The notes under the pieces: model-generated | The model's database searches: none | The model's input: the letters and a program-made list of their open reading frames with translations, nothing else | Told to the model about the DNA's origin: nothing | Part shown: positions 40,228 to 55,200 of the stretch, one piece after another | Position numbering within the stretch: position 1 is the stretch's first letter | Layout: every line of letters starts with the position of its first letter | Assembly: GCA_963277665.1 (NCBI GenBank) | Contig: OY728143.1 | Coordinates: forward strand, 235,591,591-235,655,590 | Direction: 5' to 3' | DNA: 64,000 nucleotides | DNA from: Viscum album | Lineage: Eukaryota > Streptophyta > Magnoliopsida > Santalales > Viscaceae | Program-made: the position numbers and the translations under genes

Positions 40228-42180
40228 TGTCATGACACCAATATGATTATTGTGTGAATAAATTATAATTCTTTCTCCTCTATAAGATAAGGGATGGGTA
40301 GTCATTAAATTCATAAATATAGTAAATTAATATAAAATAATTTACTTCATATTTTGAAAAATAGGTAAATTTCAAGGATAAGATCATTATTGGTTGAAAT
40401 AATTTCAACATAGAATTTTTTAATTGTTTAAGTCATATTTTTACCTTCTCTATTGATTTTATGCCCACATTAAAAACCTTCACCCTTAACGTGACAATAA
40501 ATTTTTTTTCTCTGATATTTTTAATATTGGTTTCATAAAATTTAAAAGGAAGTAAATTAAACATTATTGATAATAAAATCCATATCATAATAAATTTATA
40601 AAAAATATTACTTTTATTGATTATTTATTTGATTTTTTAAAATTTTATTTTTTATAACATATGATTAATGTCGCTTTTTAGAACTATTCATTTCATTAAT
40701 ATTAATAACATCACAAAAACAAGAAATAATATAATAAAATATTCTAATACATACATAAAATATCATATATATTTATAATAATTTTTTGTTACACTACTAA
40801 TCTCAAATAAGTTTATTTTTAGTATTGTTAATATCATTAAATTGTTTTTCCCTCAATTAAATAATTATTAAATCTATTTCCTCTTAGTATTAAAGGTATA
40901 AATGGCATCAGTTAAAAATAAAAATAAAATTCTCACATGAGTACAAATATTTTATCATTCATATGTAATTTATAACCAAAAAATATATCCTTACAACCCT
41001 ACTATAAAAATCATATAGTAATTATTATAAAAGAGAGTGAAATTTTTTATGATTCTTTAAATTAAATATTACACTCATACAATAACTCCCATATGTAAAG
41101 AAGGTTGATATAAGATAATATTAGATGATTCATGATGATATCGACTGATGAAAAAATTTATTTCTTGTTTTAGGTTCATTTTATAATACTTATCATTTAT
41201 TTATAAAAGTAATTACCGTATATACCCATTATTGTTGTAATAATATTAATATGGTTACATTTTATTTAGGCCAAAAAATTAAAAGGGACTGCATGAAAAA
41301 ATTGGACCCACTGAATAAAATTCTGGAATTATTTTTTCAAAATTAAAAACCCAATGATTTTATAAATTAATCTAAAATCATACTGAAAAAACATGATTAA
41401 AATATTTTTTTTAGAAAAATTACCATTTGTAATGGTAAATGATTCCATTGAAAATGAAAGCATGAAATCAATTTGAAAACATATAATTTGTATATTTTAT
41501 ATCAAAATAAACTTCATAAATGTTGAAACTAATATGGCATATAATTTTTTTTAAACGGATAATAAAAAAATATTTATCTAAATATAAATAATTTTTACTT
41601 TTCATTGAAAAAATAATAGTTTTAGAAAATTCTGAAAAATACATTCTATGATAATTATAAAATTATTATTTTGAAAAATATAATCAATTTTCAAATAATT
41701 TTCAAAAAATTTCATGTAATAATTTTAATATTCAATCATAAAATGAAAGAAAACCCATTCTTGAATAATACATTTTTTTGAAGAATAATGAAATATTACT
41801 AAAATATAACATCATATTTAGAGTATCATTGTTATTAAAATATAACATTGTCGGACTATTATACATATTATTCATAATGTGGTTTTTAATATTCAACCAA
41901 TCCAATTTAATGAATAAGTTACACTGGTCACATTTATAAAATAAGATTTCAATGTTTTTTAAACACATTGTTTTTTATTTTTGAAACAAAAAATAATAAT
42001 TATTTAGGGAAAATAACGTGATATTATAGTTGTATCAAATGAAACAAATATTTTGACGAATGAAACTATTGTTTTAGTAATATTTTAATTCTATCATGAA
42101 TAACTCTTTTTTCTCATTAGGTATTCAAATGAAATAATACTACAATATTCTACTATTTATCTAGTTATAAATTAAAACCC
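40228..42180 (+). repeat. Candidate 3' LTR of element C, right end undefined
   Basis: Begins TGTCATGACACC at 40,228. Strongly AT-rich after ~40,330. I could not find a matching 5' LTR upstream, and the right boundary, near the low end of the element D LTR, is a guess. The minus frame at 41,732-41,968 is compositional. Confidence 0.35.
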
Positions 42181-45100
42181 CTATAGTTACTTATAAATAA
42201 AATAAATATATATTACATAATTTTAGATGAGTATTAATCACAAAATAAATGTACATTATTGAAGGATCATAATAGATTAGATTCTTAGGAAACATGAAAC
42301 ATAATAAAAAAATTAATGAATGATCTTCAATGTTTCCCCCAAATATCATCTCCTTTAGTACTTCCACTTAAACATTTTTTCATAACATGCTGAATGGTAG
42401 AATAGGAAAGGTTGATCTCATATGATTAATAATGGAAAATAAATAATATATGTAATCAAAAAATGATCCCACGAGTATGATTACATAAGAATAATATTTT
42501 ATAATCATAACATTAATATCAAATATAATATATAAGAGACAATTCATAAGGATTGATAGTTCAGAAGACACGAATCATAGTTGAATCAAGAGCATAAGCC
42601 ATTATTGGGTAACATTGGAATACAAAAATGAATTTTTGTTTTTCACATAAACATGGAAATTCATATTTCAATGATACTTAATGAGACCTACATATCATAG
42701 TAGGCATGAGATATTCACCCATGTACCATCTTCGAAATTGGGCTAAAAAGTGAAACCATCTTATTTTTGGTTCTCTGCTACATCCCAAGTAAACTCTTAT
42801 TTTTAGTCTTGGGCTACAACCCGTGCACCCTTTTTATTTGGGGATGATGCTACAACCCATGTACCCACATATTTCTTAACATGGGATACAATCCATGTAA
42901 CATATGAGATTATATAACATTTATAGTTTCCACATGAATTGGAGGGAAATAAAGGTCCCACCTGTCACATAAATAATTCACACATACAGGTTCTATAAGA
43001 AAATAATATAGTAATCGTATCCTCTCCCCTAAATATAGATGGGTTTCTTCAACTTCATAGACAAAACCATGAAATGAAATGGGTATAAAAAACATTTAAT
43101 CATATAATTAACTCTTAAAAACATATTTGATTCATAATCATTTCACCATTATATGAATCATTAAATTATGTGAGTTTAGTATGGATTTTATATTTTATAA
43201 CTAGTAGATGAGAAATTGTATTAATGTTAAACATATCTTCATAAAAATAATCCATTCAAAATAGGATATCAATGGTGTCTATGGATCATATCCCCTATAA
43301 TGTTTGTACATTATCACAATATTTAATCGTAGATAGAGGAGGATTTCTAAATATCTCTTAGATCATTTTTAAATGGAAATGATCCTTCTATAAAAACAAT
43401 TTATAAAAAAATACATTCCATCGAAAACCAGTTTAAAAAAATATAAAGTAATATTTAAAATTTATTAAAAAAATTAGGAGTAAATTAAAATTTCGTCTTT
43501 GAAAAATTATTTTCATGAAACAAATAATTTTGAAAAGAATGTTATTCCAAAATATCGTTGTTTTTTATTTAAAATAATCTCTGAAATCATTTAAATTTTT
43601 TTCATTGAAAATAATATTTGAAAAGGAAATTAATGGAAATTTGATAACAATTTAATAAACATCATAACCAAAAAATCCTTTCAAAAAATTAATATATTTG
43701 AAAATATACTTGTAAAATTATAATACAATAGTCACAAAAATCATATTCATGATTATAGATAAATTTATATTGGTCAAAATTTTATTCTAAGACATAAAAA
43801 GAATAATAATTTCTCTCGATCAGAATATAACAAGATGATTCATTTTTTGAATTTTTTTCTAATAGGTAAAAAATATATACAATTTTCTATTAATGATCAT
43901 TGGTGATTAATATAACAGTTTTCATTTTATTTTTAAGAAAACAGGATTTTGACGGAATAATGAATTTTGTATGAAGAGAGCGATTGAGAGGTAACATATG
44001 AGTTTTTTAAAAAATTATACATTATCTAAAATATCAATGAGTTTAAAAATGGTACCATTACATGAATATATCATCAAAATATATAATAGAAGTAACATAA
44101 TGAGTGTTCGTGAGATAATTATCATATTATTTCTAAAATCAAAGCATTATTATAAACAATCATGATATACAATGATATTGTAGCGGAAAACTGTTACCAC
44201 ATCGATAACATTGTATCATAAAATCGACGAATAAATGAAATAAAATTTTAATTAAAATATCCTGAAAATAAAAATATTCTTGGAATAAAATATTAATAGG
44301 TATCATGTAAAACTCATAAAAGATATATGTGCATAATAAGGCATGTATCTTGATGAAAGAATATTGAGAGAAAATTATTGTACTGATTTTGTAAATTTTG
44401 AACCATAAAACCCCATGATATAAATATCATAAAATGGAAATGAAAATTCCAATAAATTAAATAATAAGTATCATATAATAAATTCACTAAACGTTATACA
44501 TTACAGAAATGAAATGAGTAGTGAATATTGCATAAGATTCATGAGAATATAAGTAATGATAGAAATCACCTTCAATTAAGTGTTACCTTATTTGTAAGAA
44601 TTCAAACAAAATATATAATAAATATATTTTTTATAAATCAACCATAGAACCAAATTCAAATATATATAAGCTTATATTATTTTATAACAACTTCATTTAA
44701 CCCAACTGATTAAAATTCCTAGTTATTTTTATGTTTTGGGAAATATCATCATTGTTTTTAATATATGTTTTGATTTTTCCTTTTTGAAACTCTTAAATAG
44801 ATTATGAAATAATTATTTAGTGAATGTAAAACTGGATATAAATACGATATATATTCATCATATAAGTATTTATAAGAATAAATAGAATATTGGGAAATTA
44901 AATGTAATACACCATTCATTAAGATGATATGCCACGTATATTCATTAATATTGTTTCCATTTTCTTATTATATTGATGTAAATAAATTAATTTAAATATA
45001 TAATTAATTATAGTATATCTAAAATAAAATTAATAGTTCAGACATATCATATAAATTTACTAAAAAAAATCTAAATACATTCCATAAAATATTTGAATGA

Positions 45101-47992
45101 ACAGTGTCACATTAATGAGGTGGTTTTCCACAGGTCAACAAACGAATTTATCATATTTACACAAAATTAAATGCATGAAGGAATTTTTTATATAATTCAT
45201 AAATAAGTATTATGAAATAATAAATTTCATATATATCACATGAAAAAGAAGTTTCATCAAATCTCACTACCATTATAGGTTGTAAAAGAAAAAATAAAAG
45301 ACGCCCTTTCACAAAGGGGTAGTTTTCCCTACACAAGAATGGTTTGTTCGTTACCCATTTGATCCAAGTGTGTCAGGGTCTATTTATAACCCTCTAATAA
45401 TAACATACAATAATATTTGTGTTACTTTATTAATTATATAATCATGTAATACGATAAATGGGGTGTTAGAGAATGAAAATAAAAAAAAATTATTGAATGA
45501 TATTACCTCTTCTTTGGGTAACTCCTTTTTTTACACTAAAGAGAGACCTTAGACTAATTTTCTCCCAGATATAGGCCTTAATAATGAAGGAATTAAATTT
45601 TGGGGAATTATTTTTTTGGGTTCGGATTACCCAATGAGTCTTGAGAGGTTTCAGTTAGTGGTAGAGTGGATTCTTTCATTTAGATAAGGAGTGGAATTCA
45701 TACAAATACCAAAATGTAAAAAATATTTGGAGGTCTCCAATACCTCATTTTCATAGAAATATAAAAATATGAATTAAATGGAAAATATGTACTATCAAAA
45801 CCACCATCATGAAAAAATAATACCATTTATAGAATTTGGTTTTTAACTAATATGTTTTCCCGTATTAATCAACTTGGTTTTTGCTAAGGTAAGTAGTTTT
45901 TTAACCAATGTTATTTAACAATTAAAGCTAATTTAAACTGATATTTATTAGAATATATATCCCCAATATTTTATAAATAAAATAAATAATATATAATCAA
46001 ACCCTATGTCTGGAAAATTTATTTTTAAAACCATTGCATGTTACATGTAGAAACAATTCTTTAACCAAATCCATGCTGAAAACTTTTCTATTATTCATTT
46101 TTCAATATGTTCATTTTAAAATAAAATTTGGTCCATGAGTAGAAAATATTAATTTTTTTAAAATATAAAAATCAATTGGATGAATATATGTTTTTAGTAA
46201 ATTTTTAATTTTTAAATCAAATAAATATTGTTGAAAAATAAAATTAATGAAATTTTTACATCATTTACTTTATTTCAAATTAAAAATACCATGAAAAATA
46301 TAGTGTTTGAATATATTAAGTTATCACCTCTATAACAAGATATAATCATCTTAAAAATTGAAAATGATAATTAAATCAATTTAATTCACTTTTAATATTT
46401 TTTTCATAATATATTTTAGTTAAACATGTACTAAATTATTATTGAATTAGGTATTTCTCAAGAAGATGATAATAATAATTAATTTCTATAAATTAAAAAT
46501 AAATTAATATTATATAAATAATTCATTAACATTTCAAAATAATGTGTATAATTGATGTAATGTTATTTTTTTTCATATCTCAAGTCTTTGAAACTGTTAA
46601 TGGTAAGGAATGTTCATTGTTTGTATTTTTACTCAGTTGATATATTATATGTGTCACATTCATAGAATAGTGAAAATCTAAATTAAAAAATTATAACCAA
46701 GATGGGATATTTTCTATATGTTGTTACTAAATGGACTTTGGAAAATATTTAAGGATGCTTATTCTATTAAAAGTGACATTTAAAAACTAAGTAGACATAT
46801 TTTTTCTTTAATCACATTAAATAATTTAAATTAATGTCACTAATATTATTGGTCATAAACTATGTTTTCCTTAATAGTCATTGTGATTTTTGATATTTCA
46901 AAATATAGAATCAATTCATCAAAATTAAAAACACATTTGTGGCTGGAAGTAATTTAAATTTAATCACATTGATGTGTCTTGAAAGCTGGGTTTTAAGAAA
47001 AAATGTTTAAAACATTGGAATGTATTCATATAATATTTAAATTTAAAATAATAACCAATTAACAACAGTGTATTAATTTATTTAGAATTTATATAATTAA
47101 AATTTAAAATATAATTTAACTATATTAATAAATTTTACAAAAAACTAATTTCAAATATAATTTTTTGTTCTTCATTATTGATTAAATAATGAATTTTCAT
47201 AAAAAAATTAACAAAATTAACCAAAATTAGTTATTGATATTAATTATTCCCAAATAACATATATTATATCAAATAAATATTATAAGTTTAAAACATTACT
47301 TATATAACGGGTTCTCCATTAAAAAGATATAAAATTTCCTTTATGGAAAATAAATTTTTTATTTATAAAATTTGATTTATTTTTATTTTATGCCAATAAA
47401 ATATATTGATTTGATGTCAATAAATTATTTTTAATATATATTATATAAATTTAATAAAAAAATTCTTCAAAATTTTATTGTTTAATTTATTGAGATAAAT
47501 TGTTTTTTATCGTAGGAAAAAATTAGTTTTCATAGAAAATGTGTTTCATTATTTCAAAATATATCCAACATTAATTTATATAAATGTGATAAACAATTGA
47601 TTCATTTTTTATACATGTGTAAATCAAATTATAACATTTTTGTTATTCTTAATCAAAAATTATGTTTTAAAATTTAGGTTGTAACGATAATAATATTTTA
47701 ATAACAATGTTAATTGTAAATTATAATTCAGTAAAACATAAACTTGAGTATAATAGAATTTTTCAATTGAAATAGGAATTTTGTGTAACTCAATCCAAAA
47801 ATATTGTTTTGCGTACCTCATACTAATAGAAGTGTTGCGTGGAGTGAAATATTATCACAGTTTTTCTTATTACATAACCGGTAAATAATGATTTCATATA
47901 AAAAATAAATATTTAATTTTTTGTGAAATGGAAGGTATCAAAAATATTTAATTAAATAAATAAATTATTTTCCAAAAAGTCCTGGTGTTACA
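42180..47992 (-). repeat. 3' LTR of element D (long, left end approximate)
   Basis: The minus-strand LTR start TGTAACACCAGGAC is at 47,992, preceded by GTAGGATAA, a decayed polypurine tract. Segments around 42,700-43,300, 43,930-44,010 and 45,240-45,400 match 50,640-51,200, 51,690-51,800 and 52,080-52,180 in the other LTR. About 0.9 kb between 44,100 and 45,240 has no counterpart there. A TATA-like TTATAAATA reads on the minus strand at 45,381-45,389. The implied length (~5.8 kb) is large and may include an insertion. Frames within it are not genes. Confidence 0.5.
42708..42915. repeat. 36-bp tandem repeat inside the element D LTR
   Basis: Units begin CTA(A/C)A at 42,743, then CTACATCCC at 42,778, CTACAACCC at 42,814 and 42,850, and ATACAATCC at 42,886: a spacing of 35, 36, 36 and 36 bases. 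Each unit has a pyrimidine-rich middle (CTTATTTTT-like) and ends in TTGGG/ATGGG. Confidence 0.8.
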
Positions 47993-50076
47993 TTATCCTA
48001 CATTGAGAAGAATTTATCTATATAAATTCATCTTTGTAACCCAATCACTAATACATGAACGATCTGTTCATTGAAACCCAGATTATAAAAATTAATACTA
48101 TTATATGCTTTAAAAACTAATGTTATAAATAAAAACCAAATCCATTGTGACTCATAAGTAGGTTTGAACATTGTACAACATAGATGGAAGGTGAAATCAT
48201 GGACTGGGAATGTAAATTTTAATATGAGGTTCTAATGAAGAGTGATAGAGAACATGGATTGGAGAATGTGAAATATAATGTTACCATAAAAACATATGGC
48301 ATGAAAAATGATATTTATATCATCAAAATTATGATAACATGAAAATGTTTTATTTCAAGATAGATAATCCAATTGATGAAAACTTTTCATTATGAGATAT
48401 GCATAGATGATTACGGGGCAACCTCACCCATTGTTTCTCCTTGACCAATATCAAATTTATCTATTATTCATTGAAATGAAGATGGAATTTCCATTCATAG
48501 AGAATAAAATCCCATGATATCCATAAATATAATGATATAAATTCCACATATCTTTATGAAAACAAAATTATATACACATGTTATACAATATGCATAAATC
48601 CCCATATGCTTATATAATAATTTAATTTATAAAACATCAACCAGTTTTTAATATAAACCATTGAATATATGGATAACCATTTTACCCTCTTGAATATGAA
48701 ATTCAATATCATTTGTAATAGGGTCACTATTTTTCTCAAGATTAATTTAGTAGTTATCCACTATATATCATAATGTTACTCATATTTGTCGCATAAAAAA
48801 CTTATGAAAAACTTATTCAAATATTATCTTGAAAGCATGTAATAAAATGGGTTAAAATAAATGCATATTAAAGAAATTAATTTTTTCTTATTACAATGTT
48901 TGTATGAAATATTATAAAAATTAAAATCCATCAGAAATCATCTATGATTGAAAAATCTTCTTTTTCAAAAATTTCATAATCACTTACAGGGTAATCAATA
49001 CTATCTAATTTACTTATTCATATACATCATATCATTATCCAAATATCATTATCAAAAAATAAAGAACATATTAAGGTAAATATTTTCATTAATAAATATT
49101 TTTCCATGATCATCACCATTCCATTATACACTTTTCAATTCGCTTATAATTTCAACATATTTTTGTAAATACATTATGAAAAACACAAACTGATAAATAC
49201 TTATATATATCAAAATTTATAAATCTTCAATCTAGATACATAAATACAATGATTATTCTACTTCATCCTTCAGTTATAATAAAGACACCTAATCTTATTA
49301 CATGATACCTCTTTATGTTCACATTTCATTTATATTCTCATCATCTTCAACAAAATAATCATTCCTCAAACAACCATTCGGATTCACATTGGGATCTTTT
49401 TAAATATGACATCAATTTTCATAATTCCCATTATTTCCAAATATAAATAATTATTTCATAGATAATACCATAGCGAGGAAATTATTCTCATTCATTTTAT
49501 TAACCAATATTTTCATTTTTCATTTTTAGTTAATATAATTGTGTCATTATATATAATAATAAAAACTTATTCTTGTTCCTCTAATACATTCAAATGAGTG
49601 ATAATTTCAAAAATTTTATAACAATGCAAACTGAATCATTCTTTATCGAGGATATCCATTACCTAAAATCTCAGTGAACATTTTAATTTTAATTTTTGGA
49701 TTTAATAGAGTTTGTTTAGGTACACATTGTTAATATTGATTCATGAAAACTAAATAGGCATGATCAAACCATCATTCACTTTAGTGATCATCACATTTTA
49801 CTACTAATACCATGTTTTTCTATCACATTTTATGTTATCCACGTTCTTACTAGTCTCTAACATTGACTAAAACATTAATTCATAGTGTGAGAGGCACTTA
49901 TCCAAGACTAGAACCATATATATAAGAAATATCTCATGGAGGATGTCTAAATTATAACACATTATTTTAAATCATTGACACATTATATTATCCATAGATA
50001 CATACCTTGAGATATACCTACAAATATCCTTAAGAGGATCAATTATCATTCTAGTTTTAATAGTATGACTAAAAAT
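47993..50076 (-). mobile_element. Internal region of element D, no pol visible
   Basis: Lies between the polypurine-like site at 47,993 and the primer site at 50,077. Only about 2.1 kb, AT-rich, with no protein motif on either strand. Either pol has been deleted or this is a non-autonomous element that relied on a relative. Confidence 0.45.
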
Positions 50077-50090
50077 CCCTTTGATACCAA
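50077..50090 (-). other. Primer-binding site, tRNA-iMet type, element D
   Basis: Minus strand TTGGTATCAAAGGG, with TGGTATCA intact from the usual TGGTATCAGAGC. It abuts an LTR end reading CAAGCCTGGGTTGTCGTAG on the minus strand. This is the best preserved primer site in the window. Confidence 0.8.
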
Positions 50091-50091
50091 C

Positions 50092-52200
50092 TACGACAAC
50101 CCAGGCTTGACATAAATGGTTATTACATCGTTTTGGTGGAGTATTCAGCTCATTAAAAAAGTACATGTCTGGTGACCTTTACATATTTGTGTATTTGGAA
50201 TCATAGAAAATAGTCTTCAATATTGGTGAAAGGTCATCAATGTTTTCCATAATGATTTTTCACTTTAGTAATTCTACAGTAAAAAAGTCATCATAACATT
50301 GTGAAAGGAAACACAATAATCGATGAGATCAGATTCTAAAAAAGGCTATATATTGGTTATATATAAGAATAACATGAGAATAAGGGTATGAGAACATGAT
50401 AATAAGATTTTATGATCATACAGTTTATATAAAACATCACATAAAAGAGTTATGGAGTAACTAATGAAATTTCATAATACATATTCATAAGAGAATCAAG
50501 ATCCTAAGTGATTAGATGATAATATATGAATTAGACATAGAATATGTGGCCTAGATATAAGCATATAAAACACTCTTTCAAGGATACCCAAAAAATAATT
50601 CATAACATGTTATTATTGGTCTAATAACACACATAAATTCCTTGGGATTGGCCTTAAGACCCACGTATTATCTTATTTTTGGGCTTGTACTACAGCCCAT
50701 GTACCCTCCTTTTTTTAGGCTACACACACAATCTATATAAAATCTAATTGTTTATTATGGTATTAAACACATGTAAACTCATGTTTTTAGACAAGGGGTA
50801 TAACCCTTGGACCTACCTGTTTTGTGATTGGGCTGCATCCCATGTTACCTTTTAGCTCATACACCATTTATCATTACACAATGAGTTGGTGGGAGATATT
50901 GGCTACACTCAACACATAATTAAATCATTCCTACTTGTTCCATAAGATAAAAAATCGGTCATCACATCACGGCCTATAAAATGATATGGGGTTGATATAA
51001 ATTATATAATATCCCTTGAAATGAAAGGGTATCATAAACTGTTCATCGTATTATAAAGTATTGATAAGATATATGTTTCATAATCATTATATCATATAAT
51101 TTCCCTATAAATGGAGTCTGTTTCATAATAATTTTATCATCGTATAACCCATCAATGATTAACATGTTTCATAATTAACCTATCATCATAAATACAATGC
51201 ATTCCAATAAAGGACAATAATAGTTTCCTGAGATAATATCCCAATAAATAATAAAATATATGAAAATTTTTTATCATATAAGGAGGATTGTTTTGATAAA
51301 AAAACGTCAAAAATGTCATTGAAAACATATAAAGAAATGTATTAAATCATTTAAAGACCTTTATTTTAAAATAAAATTATAAAAACATGATAAGGATGAG
51401 GTTAAAATAATTTAAAAAAAATCATAAATACTAATCATTTTAAAAATATATTAAAATTAGAAAATTTAATTGAAAAATTATAAAAAGTGATTCAAATAAA
51501 TGATGGTCATGGTGGTAGATAAATCCAAAAATTTAAATCCTTCTAAATTATGAATTGACTTTTAAATATTCATCATCATAATGTGAAAATAATATTCCTT
51601 TTTAATTTAATAAACATGAAACTTGTAAACAATTGTATTTTAAATATAATTCAATAATCATATAACATTTTTATATTTTTCTTATAAAAACTGGTTTTGA
51701 AGGAAAAAGGATTTTTTTTTAATCAATAAAAAGATGATATTGTGAACTCTAAAAAATTATTCATTATTAAGATCTAGAAAAAGGTTACCACACCATAGTT
51801 CTCTATACACGTTCTAAAAAATCGTGGTCATAGCAATCCGATAAACATGGTTTATATAAACTATGGAAATATGTAAACATATATCAATTGATGTAGTAAG
51901 ATTCATTAGGACATCAAAAAATAGAAAATATGTGGCAAGGGATCATTAAATGTTTTAGTAAACCATAGCCATAAACACTGTTAGGGTTGAATAATTTTTG
52001 AGACCATAAATGGTCATATTTAGGTAAACTGAACACACCTTTTGAATTAATAGTATATTATGAGCTGGTAGATGGAGTCAGACAAGATAATCAATGGTTT
52101 CTGATAAGATAAAAATTCAAAAAACGTGCCTTTCATTCTTTATGTGGAATCCAAGGGTCATTTTCTACCCTAGATACCTGAAGACGTCCAAGGTAGGTGT
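50092..52200 (-). repeat. 5' LTR of element D, outer part missing
   Basis: Starts beside the primer site. Shares the 36-bp repeat units (50,653; 50,690; later 50,798; 50,833), then three TGTTTCATAAT units (51,067, ~51,120, ~51,168). Similarity to the 3' LTR is lost after ~52,200, where a different block begins, so the upstream (U3) part is missing or displaced. Confidence 0.55.
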
Positions 52201-55200
52201 GAAAAACTATAGAATCTATAAGGTGAATGTCTAACTGAGGTGTATGTTTTATACATTACCAATGTGATGTCAAAAATCCACTTATATTAAAGAAAATATA
52301 TGTTCCACCGCTAAGGATTCTTCAAATATATATAATGGATACCCATTTCATCAGGGTAATGATCCAGAAGTCAAACCAGTTCTCCCAAACATGCTAGAAT
52401 ATCTCATCCTCATCAACATGCAATTCAATAACCCATAAATTTATAAGATCATGCCTGATAGGATCTCTGTATACCTCCCTTTTAATGGTCACATAAGGGA
52501 CTATCCCTTGAATTTTATTTATTCTATGGCTACTGTGTGGACAATAATCCATTTACACCCACCACTTTATCTTTCAAATCCCATATTCCTCTCATCACCC
52601 ACGCTTTTTGTGGAACAATCCAATCATGTGGAATCCCCACATTGATACTTAATTTCTTTCAATTACCTTAAAAAAATGTTTATTGGACACTTTAGTGCAC
52701 ACTATTCACATCTTTTGTGCATCATTCCATTCTATCCCTGTAGTCTTACACATAGTGATCTAATGAACCCTAGTGTTGTGTACCTTGTTATGATATTGTA
52801 CCACATAAATTTTTTTAACATGTATTCTAATGAATTTTTCTTTTTTTCATTGTGAAACTAAAATTGAACCCATTATCAACCACTCCTATCAACGAATCCC
52901 ATTGGGAATTATCGATATCTTAATATCCCCAAGGGTTAGTGAGTGTAGGTTATGTATGATTGAGGAGTGATGAGTGATTCCTTACCATCCATTTTGTATT
53001 ACATAATAATTATTTACTTCATCTTCCACATCACATGAAGTTAAATTATAGTCTCACCCTATTAAAAAAACATGGGTTTCCATTACACAAAATTTTTTCT
53101 TACCCACTCATCTTCTTTAAATTGATATAATCCTTGAATGGTATTAGATCCTCATAACATGGAATGAGATACACATTTGGACTCATCTATGTGTAATCCC
53201 CACACACTTTTTCAATAAGAGATCATTCATGATGCGATTTTCAGTTATACTACTCCATCTTGATTCTCACACCGAGCATCAACAATGTGGGCTTATGGGT
53301 CAATAGTGACTGTAAAACCCTCATCCATACCTATGGGAATCCTTCCTGGATAAATCCCCACACCCATCATATATAAACTATGTGGGATTTATCAATATTT
53401 TTCAAAGGGGGTACATAAGAATATTCTTTGAGGTTTTATACCAACCATTTTAATCCTTGGTTCCCATTTATATGGGTGAAACTGTCGAATTTCAATAACC
53501 TATCATCATCCATCCCCATATTGGCCTTTCCCTCGATCCATATCTTATTGATAGTAACATTATAATACCCAAGGATCACATATCATTTGGGTCCCCTGGG
53601 GAAGTTAACCATGAAAAACACATTTCCAAATTCATCTTGGCATACTTCTTTTGAATAATCCCATATTAAATCATTAATCAAAACATGGAATTTGATTCCA
53701 AACAAAATTAGATATGTATGAAATGTAATTTAGGTTCATGGACAACACCTCCAAAAACCCATCCGTATGGTAAACCTCAGTTCCATCCTCATAATGGGTA
53801 AATAAATTTGGATCCACCCCTAGTGGTGTAAATATCATCCTTAATGGTGTGAAGTCTTCCCCTTGGTGGGACACACCACCCATGTCCAATCTTATCGGTG
53901 TTTGTGACCTATATATCTGTTAAACCTTCAATGTATTTCCTCTTAGGGTAGCAGCTCCCTAATCTGCCTCTTTGGGGTTATCAGATAAGTTCACACCATC
54001 TCAGTAGGATGTTAAACACATATGTTACCATATGATAAACATGGTGTTCCTAAGGAGAACCTCACAGGACATGCTTATGAAATTATATACCTTATAATAT
54101 TTATATGAATGGTCCCTTTTGTTCTCTTACTAATCCAAATACTGAAAAAGTATACAAGTAAAACATATTCTAGCATCCTTACATGCCATCGATGCCAAAC
54201 ATGACTATTCCCATAAGTGAAGGTTGATGCCCTATATTATCCTTTTGAACAACCATAAAGATGAAGAATAATTAACTAGAATCCACCAATAAGTTCGAAA
54301 AATAATGATTTATTGAACACATCTTAATATATGAGGAATACCCAGACTAGGGAACAAGTTCATTGTATAAATCCAAGGAAGGAGGAACCGACATACCATT
54401 TTGATCATAGAGAAAATATTACCACAAATTTTATGAATGTCTCTCTCTATTTCAATGTATTATTAGAGTGCAACAAATGCGATGCTAATAGGTGATAACA
54501 CATGAAGTAGACGAACCATAGAAGAAGCATAAATAATTTCATGGTGAAACTGATGTGAATTGTTCCCCTCAAAATGGGGTTATAAGAGTTTAAACATCCA
54601 TAGTTGTTTAGATCACCAAATTTATATAGCTAATGTCAGGATCTACAACCCAAATATTGTACTAATCATAGATCTCACTTGATATTTGGGAAAGTAATTG
54701 TTGGGCATTTTGGTATGTGACATCATTAGTGTGGATCCCTCTGTCTCTCTTTCCATCCATGGATGATTGGATGCTATTATTGAATTATTCATTGCATTCT
54801 GAATATACATATTGGTTGCTGAATCATCCCACTATATGGGACCCAAGCTATAAAAAAATAAATCACCACCAATCCCAGACTTATGGGTGAGGGTTGAAAT
54901 AATGTTCTACCCCACATGAGTCTGCCTTCATGATGACATCACCCAGGACTAGAACTACCGATCTAAGTCACCCTGTATGAACCTATAAAATAATCCATAT
55001 GAGGTTGATGTGCACCCTCATACATTGTTACAAGTATGCATGGTTCCTCCAAACATGAAAAATATCCCTTTATATCATGGTGACTTCTTGTTCCCCAATG
55101 ACACTGTAACCCCCAATGGTCGTGCAGCGAGCCAATGCACTATAACCAAACATCCAAAAGCTTCGGTAGCCTCTCCCCAGAGCATTATTAGGACTAACTC

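Noticed and set aside
53300..53890. Minus-strand similarity to plant LINE ORF1 (DUF4283-like) and zinc knuckle
   Set aside because: Only scattered residues fit and no conserved Cys pattern is complete; too weak to annotate.
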